NCBI RefSeq assembly: GCF_900112585.1
Contig: NZ_FOLY01000004.1
Location: 62,001-126,000 of the forward strand
Source of the DNA: Kushneria avicenniae
GTDB lineage: Bacteria > Pseudomonadota > Gammaproteobacteria > Pseudomonadales > Halomonadaceae
DNA length: 64,000 nt
Reading direction: 5' to 3'
Positions 56,158-64,000 of this stretch are shown here, piece after piece. How positions within the stretch are numbered: position 1 is the stretch's first letter; each line of letters starts with the position of its first letter. A program made the position numbers and the translations under genes. The notes below the pieces were generated by a model that did no database searches, was not told where the DNA came from, and saw only the letters and a list, made by a program, of their open reading frames with translations.

Positions 56158-57452
56158 GACCGCCCCTCCTGGCCGCCCTGACGGCTTTTGAATAGCTCAC
56201 GAAAGACCGGATAGATGTCACCGGCCTGAACAATCTGGCGCATGGCAAAACGCTCGGGATAGCCTTCCTGCACCCGCGTGTACTCCTCCCAGAGTGCCTG
56301 GTGGGCATGCGGCGTGATTTCGACATAGGCGTAATACTGAAGCCGCGGCATCAGGGCATCCATCAGGATCTGACGGCACTGCACGGAGTCATCATCCCAG
56401 TTATCGCCGTCGCTGGCCTGCGCGACATAGAGATTCCACTGATTGGGCGGGTAGCGGGCCTCGATAATCTCATCGAGCAGCGTCAGGGCACTGGAAACGA
56501 TCGTGCCGCCTGTCTCGCGCGAATAGAAAAAGGCCTCTTCGTCGACCTCCCGCGCCGACGTGTGGTGGCGAATGAACACCAGCTCGACTCGCTCGTAGTC
56601 GCGCTCAAGAAAGAGATACAGCAGCAGGAAGAAGCGCTTGGCAATGTCCTTGTGGTTCTGGGTCATGGACCCCGAGACGTCCATCACGCAGAACATGACC
56701 GCCTTGTTGGAAGGTTGCGGCTGATCGGTCAGATGGTTGTAGCGCAGATCATAGGTATCGATGAAGGGGACCGCTTCCAGACGCTTTTTCAGACGCTCGA
56801 TCTCATCCTTCAACTCGCGTATCCGACCAGGGTGGCGCAGCACCGGGTCCTTGCGCTCTTCCTCCTCCAGCGCCTTTTGTGCATCACACAGAGCGCGCCG
56901 AATGGGTGCACGCATGGCGATGCGGCGGGCATGTGCCTCGCGCATCGAGCGCACGATGTTCATGCGGGCAGGCACCCCCTGGCGTGACACACCGGCGCGC
57001 ATGGGGCGACACTCCTCCATATCGGAGAGCTGCTTGCGCTCCAGATGCGGCAACTCCAGCCCGTCAAAGATAAAGCTCAAAAATTCGTCCCGGGACAGCG
57101 TGAAGGCAAATTCGTCCATGCCCTCCCCCTGGTTGGAGGCCGAACCCTCACCGCTGCCGCCACCACCGCTGCCCCCCTGAGGGCGACGCAGCCGATCGCC
57201 TTCGGCGAACTCGCGGTTGCCGGGGCTGACCACGCTACGTCGTCCACCCTGCCCGTGGCGAAATACAGGTTCGGAAATGTCCCGTCCCGGGATGCTGATC
57301 TTCTCGCCGCGCTCCATGTCGGTAATCGAGCGTCGGTTGACCGACTCCTCTACCGCACGCTTGATGTGCTTTTGATAGCGTTTTAGAAAGCGCTGTCGAT
57401 TGACCGCGCTCTTGTGACGGGCATTGCTGCGCCGATCGATGAAATAGCTCAC
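56154..57452 (-). CDS. yeaH: DUF444 von Willebrand-type protein YeaH
   Basis: A 432-residue protein of the YeaH/YhbH family. The GTG start at 57452 has a perfect AGGAGGTG site and gives [20 protein letters not shown], aligned with E. coli YeaH; the longer open frame upstream is rejected. A Gly-rich stretch (about 85-105) leads to a vWA-like domain with the metal-binding MDVSGSM (about 240) and [11 protein letters not shown]. It works with the PrkA kinase and SpoVR in stationary-phase and nitrogen stress in E. coli. 82 bp separate it from prkA. Confidence 0.95.
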   Translation of the reverse strand: MSYFIDRRSNARHKSAVNRQRFLKRYQKHIKRAVEESVNRRSITDMERGEKISIPGRDISEPVFRHGQGGRRSVVSPGNREFAEGDRLRRPQGGSGGGGSGEGSASNQGEGMDEFAFTLSRDEFLSFIFDGLELPHLERKQLSDMEECRPMRAGVSRQGVPARMNIVRSMREAHARRIAMRAPIRRALCDAQKALEEEERKDPVLRHPGRIRELKDEIERLKKRLEAVPFIDTYDLRYNHLTDQPQPSNKAVMFCVMDVSGSMTQNHKDIAKRFFLLLYLFLERDYERVELVFIRHHTSAREVDEEAFFYSRETGGTIVSSALTLLDEIIEARYPPNQWNLYVAQASDGDNWDDDSVQCRQILMDALMPRLQYYAYVEITPHAHQALWEEYTRVQEGYPERFAMRQIVQAGDIYPVFRELFKSRQGGQEGRS

Positions 57453-57534
57453 GTCACCACCTCCTGCAGACCAATCACACCGGCTGCCCCGTGTCAGGGT
57501 GGGAATGGGCGCCGGGCATGCCGGCGCCAGCCGC

Positions 57535-59457
57535 TTACTGGGACTTGCGCACGCGCAGATACCACTCCGAGAGCAGGCGGACCTGCTTTTCGGTGTAGCC
57601 CCTTGCCACCATGCGATCGACGAAATCATCGTGTTTTCGGCGGTCCTCGTTGGAGGCCTTGGCATTGAACGAGATAACCGGCAGAAGCTCTTCGGTATTG
57701 GCAAACATCTTGTGTTCGATCACGCCCTTGAGCTTTTCATAGGACTGCCAGCCGGGATTGTGGCCGTCGTTTTGTGCCCGCGCGCGCAGCACAAAGTTGA
57801 CAACCTCGTGACGAAAGTCCTTCGGGTTGGAGATACCCGCCGGCTTTTCGATCTTCTCGAGCTCTTCGTTGAGCGCCTGCCGGTCCAGCAGCTCACCCGT
57901 TTCCGGATCGCGGAATTCCTGATCCTGAATCCAGAAATCGGCGTAGGTCACATAGCGATCAAAGATGTTCTGGCCGTATTCACTGTAGGACTCCAGATAG
58001 GCGGTCTGGATCTCCTTGCCGATGAAGTCGACATATCGCGGGGCCAGATACTCCTTGATAAAGCGCAGGTAGCGATCATGCATTTCCCGCGGCAGCTGCT
58101 CCTGCTCGAGACGCTGCTCCAGCACGTACAACAGATGCACCGGGTTGGCGGCCACTTCACTGGAATCGAAGTTGAACACCTTGGAGAGAATCTTGAAGGC
58201 GAAGCGGGTCGACAGCCCCTCCATCCCCTCATCGACCCCGGCAGCGTCCCGATACTCCTGGATCGAACGGGCGCGCGGATCAGTATCCTTCAGGTTCTGA
58301 CCGTCGTAGATGCGCATTTTGGAGTAGATGCTGGAATTTTCCGGCTCCTTGAGTCGTGACAGCACCGAGAACTGCGCCAGCATCCGCAGCGTATCGGGGG
58401 CGCAGGGAGCATGGGAGAGCGAGGAGTGCTGCAGCAGCTTTTCGTAGATCTTCATCTCTTCCGAGACGCGCAGCGAATAAGGCACCTTGACGATGTAGAC
58501 ACGGTCCAGAAAGGCCTCATTATTGCGATTGTTGCGAAACTGCTGCCATTCGGACTCGTTGGAGTGCGCCAGAATCACGCCATCAAAGGGGATGGCGCCC
58601 ATGCCCTCGGTAGGGTTGTAGTTGCCCTCCTGGGTGGCAGTGAGCAGCGGATGCAGCACCTTGATGGGCGCCTTGAACATCTCCACGAACTCCATCAGCC
58701 CCTGATTGGCGCGGCAGAGCCCGCCGGAAAAACTGTAGGCGTCCGGATCGTCCTGGGAGTAGAGCTCAAGCTTGCGAATATCGACCTTGCCCACCAGCGA
58801 CGAGATATCCTGATTGTTCTCATCACCCGGCTCGGTCTTGGAGATCGCGATCTGATTGAGCCGCGAGGGGTAGACCTTGACCACCCGGAAACGGGAAATA
58901 TCGCCGCCGTATTCACGCAGGCGCTTGGCCGCCCAGGGGGACATGACGCTGCGCATGTAGCGCCTGGGAATGTTGTATTCGTTTTCCAGCGTCTCGCCAT
59001 CCTCCTCGGGGCTGAAAAGGCCCAGCGGAGATTCGTGTACCGGCGAATCCTTGATGGCATAAAAGGGGATCTGCTCCATCAGCACCTTGAGGCGCTCGGC
59101 GATCGAGGACTTGCCACCACCGACCGGTCCGAGCAGATAGAGGATCTGCTTGCGCTCTTCGAGCCCCTGAGCGGCATGGCGGAAATAGGCCACAATCTGC
59201 TCGATGGCATCTTCCATGCCGTGAAACTCGGCAAAGGCGGGGTAGCGACGGATCAGCTTGTTGGAAAAAATACGGGAAAGGCGAGGATTTTTGGCAGTGT
59301 CGATGACTTCCGGCTCACCAATCGCTTTGAGCATGCGCTCGGAGGCACTGGCATAGGCGGTAGGGTCCCGACGGCAGAGCTCAAGATATTCCTGAAGGCT
59401 CATTTCTTCCTGAAGGGTGCGCTCAAAGCGGTGCTGCACATGATCAAAAATGCTCAT
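57535..59457 (-). CDS. yeaG: PrkA/YeaG serine protein kinase (AAA+)
   Basis: A 640-residue PrkA. The N-terminal AAA+ domain has Walker [12 protein letters not shown] (about 107-117), and [15 protein letters not shown] marks the second half of the ATPase; the C-terminal domain from about 430 carries the kinase-like part. Characterised homologues phosphorylate serine/threonine targets and respond to starvation. An AAGGAGAAG site precedes the ATG. It is the first gene of the unit followed by yeaH and ycgB. Confidence 0.95.
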   Translation of the reverse strand: MSIFDHVQHRFERTLQEEMSLQEYLELCRRDPTAYASASERMLKAIGEPEVIDTAKNPRLSRIFSNKLIRRYPAFAEFHGMEDAIEQIVAYFRHAAQGLEERKQILYLLGPVGGGKSSIAERLKVLMEQIPFYAIKDSPVHESPLGLFSPEEDGETLENEYNIPRRYMRSVMSPWAAKRLREYGGDISRFRVVKVYPSRLNQIAISKTEPGDENNQDISSLVGKVDIRKLELYSQDDPDAYSFSGGLCRANQGLMEFVEMFKAPIKVLHPLLTATQEGNYNPTEGMGAIPFDGVILAHSNESEWQQFRNNRNNEAFLDRVYIVKVPYSLRVSEEMKIYEKLLQHSSLSHAPCAPDTLRMLAQFSVLSRLKEPENSSIYSKMRIYDGQNLKDTDPRARSIQEYRDAAGVDEGMEGLSTRFAFKILSKVFNFDSSEVAANPVHLLYVLEQRLEQEQLPREMHDRYLRFIKEYLAPRYVDFIGKEIQTAYLESYSEYGQNIFDRYVTYADFWIQDQEFRDPETGELLDRQALNEELEKIEKPAGISNPKDFRHEVVNFVLRARAQNDGHNPGWQSYEKLKGVIEHKMFANTEELLPVISFNAKASNEDRRKHDDFVDRMVARGYTEKQVRLLSEWYLRVRKSQ

Positions 59458-59629
59458 GAACTTCTCCTTGAGTTGCGACGGTGTGCCCTGCCGTACGCAC
59501 GCTCGTCATTTCCGTGAAAATCAATCGGCCACTGCGGCACTCCCGCTCATCGAAGGCTTTATTGCTTTTAAAGAAGGATTGGTCGTGTCGGTCCGGAGCA
59601 CGCCGGATGACACCCCGGTCAGGTCAGAA

Positions 59630-59654
59630 GACGCGGCATGAAGACTGCCGCGTC
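59630..59654 (-). terminator. Hairpin downstream of ltaE
   Basis: A perfect 9-bp stem (GACGCGGCA / TGCCGCGTC) with a 7-base loop, 28 bp after the ltaE stop. On the minus strand only a short TCTTCT follows, so it would be a weak intrinsic terminator. Confidence 0.5.
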
Positions 59655-59681
59655 GATGTCAGGGAAGATATCCCATCAATA

Positions 59682-60779
59682 TCACTGTTGGCAGCGTTGT
59701 GCCAGTGCCCGACGAAGGTCGGCAACCAATGAATCGATCAATGCTTCAGAGGTATTCCAGCTACACACAAAACGAACGCCGCCCTCTCCTATGAAGGTAT
59801 AAAACGTCCATCCGCATTCGCGCAAGTACTGTTGTGCTGCGGGAGGAATTTCCAGAAAGACACTGTTGGCCTGCACTGGAAACATGACATCAATGCCTTC
59901 CACATCACTTACGCCCTTCATAAGACGCTGCGCCATGGCGTTGGCGTGGGAGGCGTTGGCAAGCCAGGTATTGTTTTCCAGAAGCCCCAGCCAGGGGGCG
60001 CTGACAAAGCGCATCTTTGAGGCCAGCTGACCCGCCTGCTTGCAGCGATACTCGAAATCACGCGCCATGTCGCGATCAAAGAAGATAATGGCCTCGCCAA
60101 AGGCCAGCCCGTTCTTGGTGCCGGAAAAACACAATACATCCACGCCCGCCTTCCAGGTCATCTCGGCAGGCGTCACATCCAGTGATGCACAGGCGTTGGC
60201 AAAGCGAGCGCCATCCATATGAATTCTGAGATCATACTGATCGGCGACGGCACGGATGGCCTGCAGCTCTTCGAGCGAATAAAGCGTGCCCACCTCGGTG
60301 GCCTGGGTAATGGACACCACTCTGGGGCGCGGGTAGTGAATATCGTTGCGTCGGGTCACGACGCCGGCAATGCCTTCGGGAGTGAGCTTGCCCATGGGCG
60401 AATCGACCGGCAGCAGCTTTGAGCCGTTGGAAAAGAACTCCGGGCCGCCACACTCGTCGGTTTCAATATGAGCCAGCTGATGGCAGATCACGCCGTGATA
60501 GGACTGACACATCGACGCCAGCGCCAGCGAATTAGCGGCGGTGCCGTTGAAAACAAAAAAGATTTCGCAGTCCGTTTCGAAAAGCGTTCTGAACCGTGCA
60601 GCGGCGCGCTCGGTCCAGACATCATTGCCGTAGGCCAGATCGTCCAGCTCGTTGGCTCTTAGCAGATACTGCATGGCTTCGGGACAGATGCCCGAGGTGT
60701 TGTCGCTGGCCAGAAAACGCGGCGAAGCAGTGGCAATATCGCTGTTGGCGATCGTATTGCTGAAACCGGGGGTAGTCAT
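59682..60779 (-). CDS. ltaE: Low-specificity L-threonine aldolase LtaE
   Basis: A 365-residue PLP enzyme splitting threonine and allo-threonine to glycine and acetaldehyde. FLASDNTSGICPEAM near the start, MDGARFANA (PLP-binding Asp) and CFSGTKNGLAFGEA (Schiff-base Lys) are intact. The start at 60779 (AGGATAATC upstream) is preferred; the upstream in-frame extension of 36 codons has no family likeness. No neighbour shares its pathway. Confidence 0.92.
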   Translation of the reverse strand: MTTPGFSNTIANSDIATASPRFLASDNTSGICPEAMQYLLRANELDDLAYGNDVWTERAAARFRTLFETDCEIFFVFNGTAANSLALASMCQSYHGVICHQLAHIETDECGGPEFFSNGSKLLPVDSPMGKLTPEGIAGVVTRRNDIHYPRPRVVSITQATEVGTLYSLEELQAIRAVADQYDLRIHMDGARFANACASLDVTPAEMTWKAGVDVLCFSGTKNGLAFGEAIIFFDRDMARDFEYRCKQAGQLASKMRFVSAPWLGLLENNTWLANASHANAMAQRLMKGVSDVEGIDVMFPVQANSVFLEIPPAAQQYLRECGWTFYTFIGEGGVRFVCSWNTSEALIDSLVADLRRALAQRCQQ

Positions 60780-61008
60780 GTTTTGATTATCCTGCAGCTT
60801 GTTATTGGCTTGCCGATCGAGGATCACTCGATCACTGGCATGGCTTATCAAGCATGAAGCGCGCAGGGATGGCTGGCAAGCAGGCACAGGAAAACCTGAT
60901 AGCCGTACAACAGCGTACGAACCAGATAAATAGAATACTGACCGAAAAGAATTCGAGAAGGTCTAGAACCAGAGAGGATTACCGACAGGTAGGAAACATT
61001 CAAGCAGA

Positions 61009-61085
61009 TGGCGGACTGGACGGGACTTGAACCCGCGACCTCCGGCGTGACAGGCCGGCATTCTAACCAACTGAACTACCAGTCC
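61009..61085 (-). tRNA. tRNA-Asp (anticodon GTC), last of the array
   Basis: 77 bases with encoded CCA. Acceptor GGACTGG/CCAGTCC; anticodon loop CTGTCAC (GTC) on stem GCCGG/CCGGC. Confidence 0.96.
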
Positions 61086-61123
61086 GCATAAGCTTGCAAT
61101 GTCGTATCATCATTTAAAGATGA

Positions 61124-61199
61124 TGGTGGGTGGTACTGGGCTCGAACCAGTGACCCCCAGCTTGTAAGGCTGGTGCTCTTCCAACTGAGCTAACCACCC
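61124..61199 (-). tRNA. tRNA-Val (anticodon TAC), second copy
   Basis: 76 bases with encoded CCA. Acceptor GGGTGGT/ACCACCC; loop CTTACAA gives anticodon TAC. Same sequence as the copy at 61478. Confidence 0.96.
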
Positions 61200-61252
61200 G
61201 GCTATCGCTGATGCTGAAAAACATTGCCAGCATGACGATATTGTAATTTCGA

Positions 61253-61329
61253 TGGCGGACTGGACGGGACTTGAACCCGCGACCTCCGGCGTGACAGGCC
61301 GGCATTCTAACCAACTGAACTACCAGTCC
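61253..61329 (-). tRNA. tRNA-Asp (anticodon GTC), middle copy
   Basis: 77 bases with CCA, same sequence as the neighbouring Asp copies. It lies between a Val gene (53 bp away downstream) and another Asp gene. Confidence 0.96.
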
Positions 61330-61361
61330 ACTGTATCGAAATTTTGCTGCAACCAGAGATT

Positions 61362-61438
61362 TGGCGGACTGGACGGGACTTGAACCCGCGACCTCCGGCG
61401 TGACAGGCCGGCATTCTAACCAACTGAACTACCAGTCC
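61362..61438 (-). tRNA. tRNA-Asp (anticodon GTC), first Asp copy
   Basis: 77 bases with CCA, sequence as the other two; 32-bp spacer to the next Asp gene. Confidence 0.96.
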
Positions 61439-61477
61439 GCAACTCTGAAAACAGCAACATGACCTTATCAGTAATGA

Positions 61478-61553
61478 TGGTGGGTGGTACTGGGCTCGAA
61501 CCAGTGACCCCCAGCTTGTAAGGCTGGTGCTCTTCCAACTGAGCTAACCACCC
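61478..61553 (-). tRNA. tRNA-Val (anticodon TAC), first gene of the array
   Basis: 76 bases with CCA, anticodon TAC. The transcription order of the array is Val-Asp-Asp-Val-Asp. Confidence 0.96.
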
Positions 61554-61570
61554 GGGTCATGTGGCGCTGC

Positions 61571-61598
61571 ATTCTACCGATCATTACTGGAAAGTCAA
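61571..61598 (-). promoter_or_regulatory. Promoter of the Val/Asp tRNA array
   Basis: On the minus strand: -35 TTGACT (61593-61598), 16-bp spacer, -10 TAGAAT (61571-61576), then G/C-rich sequence before the first tRNA at 61553. Confidence 0.75.
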
Positions 61599-61624
61599 AC
61601 ACTTCCTGAACGGAAAAGACAATT

Positions 61625-62506
61625 TCATGACAGCGACGCGTCGTCGTCCTGTGCCATCAGGTTGATCGTATCGATGCGATCGCGCTTCATCAGGCGCTGC
61701 TTCTCTTCGAGCCCGTGAAAATCAAACAGGTCGCGGTCCGCCAGCTGTGACGGTGCCACGTTGGTCAGCGCCTTGAACATGGTGTCGATACGCCCGGGAT
61801 GCTTTTTCTCCCAGTCGGCAAGCATCTCCTTGACCACCTGTCGCTGCAGATTTTCCTGGCTGCCGCACAGGTTGCATGGAATGATCGGAAAAGCCATGGC
61901 CTCGGCAAACCGGGCGATATCGGCCTCCGAGCAGTAGGCCATCGGCCGGATCACGATATTCTTGCCATCATCGGAGAGCAGCTTGGGCGGCATCGACTTG
62001 AGCGAGCCCCCAAAGAACATGTTGAGAAAGAGCGTTTCCAGCATGTCATCACGATGGTGGCCCAGCGCGATCTTGTTGGCGCCGATCTCCTCGGCAAAAC
62101 CGTAAAGCGTGCCCCGTCTCAGCCGCGAGCACAGCCCACAGGTCGTCTTGCCCTCGGGCACCTTCTCTTTCACGATCGAATAGGTATCACGTTCCACGAT
62201 GTGATATTCGATACCCTGCTTCGACAGATACTCCGGCAGCACATGCTCGGGAAAGCCCGGCTGCTTCTGATCCATGTTGACGGCCACCAGCTCGAAACTC
62301 ACCGGCGCGTTGCGCTGCAGATTGCGCAGAATCTCGAGCATGGTATAGGAGTCCTTGCCACCGGAGAGGCACACCATCACCCTGTCGCCATCATTGATCA
62401 TGGCGTAGTCGATAATGGCGTTGCCGACGTTGCGGCGCAGGCGTTTTTGAAGCTTGTCGAATTCCCGCTTGTCACGGGTACTCACAGACTGATCAAGTTC
62501 TTGCAT
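61625..62506 (-). CDS. ttcA: tRNA 2-thiocytidine(32) synthetase TtcA
   Basis: TtcA thiolates C32 of certain tRNAs using ATP and an Fe-S cluster. The 293-residue PP-loop protein has SGGKDSYTM (about 49-57) and two cysteine pairs, [10 protein letters not shown] (about 123) and CNLCGSQ (about 214), as in the family. The stop lies about 70 bp before the tRNA array promoter on the same strand. Confidence 0.95.
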   Translation of the reverse strand: MQELDQSVSTRDKREFDKLQKRLRRNVGNAIIDYAMINDGDRVMVCLSGGKDSYTMLEILRNLQRNAPVSFELVAVNMDQKQPGFPEHVLPEYLSKQGIEYHIVERDTYSIVKEKVPEGKTTCGLCSRLRRGTLYGFAEEIGANKIALGHHRDDMLETLFLNMFFGGSLKSMPPKLLSDDGKNIVIRPMAYCSEADIARFAEAMAFPIIPCNLCGSQENLQRQVVKEMLADWEKKHPGRIDTMFKALTNVAPSQLADRDLFDFHGLEEKQRLMKRDRIDTINLMAQDDDASLS

Positions 62507-62694
62507 GGAGATGACTTCAGATTAATGCGACATTGGCGCTACTTTATCATCGCCGTCGGAGGCAGGCGAAGATCGAGTAGTGAATGCGGGGGTTGAGGGG
62601 GCGATGACGTCGACGCGCCATACGCGACGTTATCCGTGTTTCAAGGCTGCCATCATGAAGCAGCCATTACGTTGGTCAGGCAAGGATTCCCACG

Positions 62695-64000
62695 ATGTTT
62701 CAGGGCTGGTTACTGCTCACCATCTCGCTTTTATACATCGTCACGCTGTTTGGCATCGCCTGGCGTGGCGACCAACGCGCACGGCGGCTCGGACCGGCAA
62801 AACGTCGACCGCTGGTGTACAGCCTTGCGCTGGCCGTCTACTGCACCTCCTGGACCTTCTACGGCAGCGTCGGTCAGGTCGCAGGCTCGGGACTGCAGTA
62901 TCTCAGCGTTTTTTTGGGACCCATTCTCGCCTTTTTGCTGTTCTGGCCGATTCTGACCAAGATGATCCGGGTCGCCAAGGGACAAAATATTACCTCGATC
63001 GCCGACTTTATTGCCTCACGCTATGGCAAGACCCAGGCGCTGGCGGCACTGGCCAGTCTGGTGGCGCTGCTGGGCACCCTCCCTTACCTGGCCCTGCAGC
63101 TCAAGGCCATGGCGGCCAGTTTCACGGTGCTGACGGCCAACAATGACATCGTACGCTCTCCCATCCTTGGCGATACGGCGTTCTACGTCGCCGCACTCAT
63201 GGCGCTGTTTGCAATCCTGTTCGGCACGCGCCACACCGATGCCACCGAGCATCACGAGGGTCTGATTCAGGCCATCGCCTTCGAGTCGGTGGTCAAGCTC
63301 GGCGCTTTTGTGCTGCTGGGCGCGCTGATCACATGGGGCGCGTTTGACGGCCTGAGCGAGCTTTCAAGCCGCGCGGTCCGGGACCTTTCCGCCGGCACCC
63401 ATTTCAGCAGCGCCAGCTTCGGTCAGGGGTTCTGGACCCAGACCCTGCTGGCCATGCTGGCCGTGTTCTGCATTCCGCGTCAGTTCCATGTCACCGTGGT
63501 CGAAAACACCAGCACCGATGATACCGCCCGGGCACGCTGGCTCTTTCCGCTGTATCTGATCGCCGCCGGCTTTTTCGTATTGCCGCTGGCCGCGGCCGCC
63601 ATGACGCTGTTCGAAGGTCAGAATCTTGATCCGGACACCTGGGTCCTGCATCTCGCCATGGCCGTCGATCAGCCCTGGCTGGTCATGGTTACCTTCATTG
63701 GCGGCTTCGCGGCCGCCAGCGGCATGGTCATCATGGCAGCGGTCACGCTCTCCATCATGATCTCCAACGAGGTCGTTATTCCGCTGCTGCTGCGCCTGAA
63801 GGGATTTGACGCCCGCAACGGCGACTACGCCCGCTGGGTTCTGCGTATTCGCCGTCTGATTATCGTGCTGACTCTGGCGCTGGCCTATGGATTCTACAAG
63901 CTGACGGCCACCTCAAGCTCACTGGCAAGTCTTGGCATCCTGTCACTGGCGGCGCTGGCGCAGCTCGCCCCGGCGCTGATCGGGGGCCTTTACTGGAAGC
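62695..64000 (+). CDS. Sodium:solute symporter-type sensor histidine kinase (CbrA-like), N-terminal part
   Basis: The frame is open from an ATG at 62695 (AAGGA site upstream) to the window edge, 435 residues, and continues outside. It contains about 11-12 membrane segments of the SSS/PutP fold. Features such as YCTSWTFYGSVGQVAGSGLQ, ITSIADFIASRYGK and FCIPRQFHVTVVEN are those of the transporter-like sensor region of CbrA-type hybrid kinases, not of ordinary symporters. The PAS, kinase and possible receiver domains would be beyond 64000. In Pseudomonas CbrA controls carbon/nitrogen balance with CbrB; that role is by analogy. Confidence 0.82.
   Translation, partial: MFQGWLLLTISLLYIVTLFGIAWRGDQRARRLGPAKRRPLVYSLALAVYCTSWTFYGSVGQVAGSGLQYLSVFLGPILAFLLFWPILTKMIRVAKGQNITSIADFIASRYGKTQALAALASLVALLGTLPYLALQLKAMAASFTVLTANNDIVRSPILGDTAFYVAALMALFAILFGTRHTDATEHHEGLIQAIAFESVVKLGAFVLLGALITWGAFDGLSELSSRAVRDLSAGTHFSSASFGQGFWTQTLLAMLAVFCIPRQFHVTVVENTSTDDTARARWLFPLYLIAAGFFVLPLAAAAMTLFEGQNLDPDTWVLHLAMAVDQPWLVMVTFIGGFAAASGMVIMAAVTLSIMISNEVVIPLLLRLKGFDARNGDYARWVLRIRRLIIVLTLALAYGFYKLTATSSSLASLGILSLAALAQLAPALIGGLYWK

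Noticed and set aside
1-64000. Search for insertion sequences, prophage, integrase, att repeats and CRISPR arrays
   Set aside because: No transposase-like protein, phage gene, or regularly spaced repeat was seen; the two tRNA arrays have no integrase next to them.

Overview
The window is about 60% G+C, densely coded chromosomal DNA from a gammaproteobacterium. The gene content points to a moderately halophilic member of the Halomonadaceae (Halomonas, Kushneria, Chromohalobacter group). The evidence is two complete seven-subunit Mrp Na+/H+ antiporter operons, the surA-lptD / amgK-murU junction, the rlmB-rpsF-rpsR-DUF2232-rplI-dnaB block and the yeaG-yeaH-ycgB stress operon. The genus is inference only. 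I saw no insertion sequence, prophage, integrase, CRISPR array or rRNA.

Layout. 1-5 kb: the start of surA and all of lptD (outer-membrane assembly) diverge from amgK-murU (peptidoglycan recycling) and an OsmC-like gene. 5-11 kb: a PerM-like permease, a Coq7 homologue lacking most of its iron ligands, hinT, an orphan phosphoribulokinase, purD and rsmE. 10.7-16.2 kb: a catabolic island resembling the Pseudomonas levulinate/4-hydroxyacid (lva) pathway, with the kinase and its small partner fused, an acyl-CoA dehydrogenase, an SDR and a divergent acyl-CoA synthetase. 16.3-23.5 kb: a seven-gene dTDP-amino-sugar and surface-glycan operon (rmlB, rmlA, aminotransferase, GNAT, ATP-grasp, flippase, GT2). 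23.9-36.7 kb: a DUF3429 gene and two head-to-head Mrp operons; the leftward mrpD carries a 30-bp tandem duplication. 36.7-40 kb: hemH diverges from an Fe-S photolyase, followed by a DUF6482 gene. 40-45 kb: a serine-specific EntF-like NRPS coupled to a TIKI/EreA-like protein behind a Fur-box-like promoter. 45-53 kb: dnaB, ribosomal protein operon, rlmB, rnr and three tRNA-Leu(CAG). 53.5-60.8 kb: a membrane-anchored NUC1 nuclease, ycgB-yeaH-yeaG and ltaE. 61-64 kb: a five-gene Val/Asp tRNA array, ttcA, and the N-terminal part of a symporter-type histidine kinase cut by the window edge.

How the parts fit. The Mrp systems and the likely iron-regulated NRPS suit a saline, often alkaline and iron-poor habitat. 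The photolyase, the PrkA system and the surface-glycan operon are stress and envelope functions. The most unusual items are the mrpD duplication, the Coq7 pseudoenzyme, the fused LvaA-LvaB-type protein and the two-gene NRPS operon. All identifications come from reading the sequence and remembered family motifs; no search was run.
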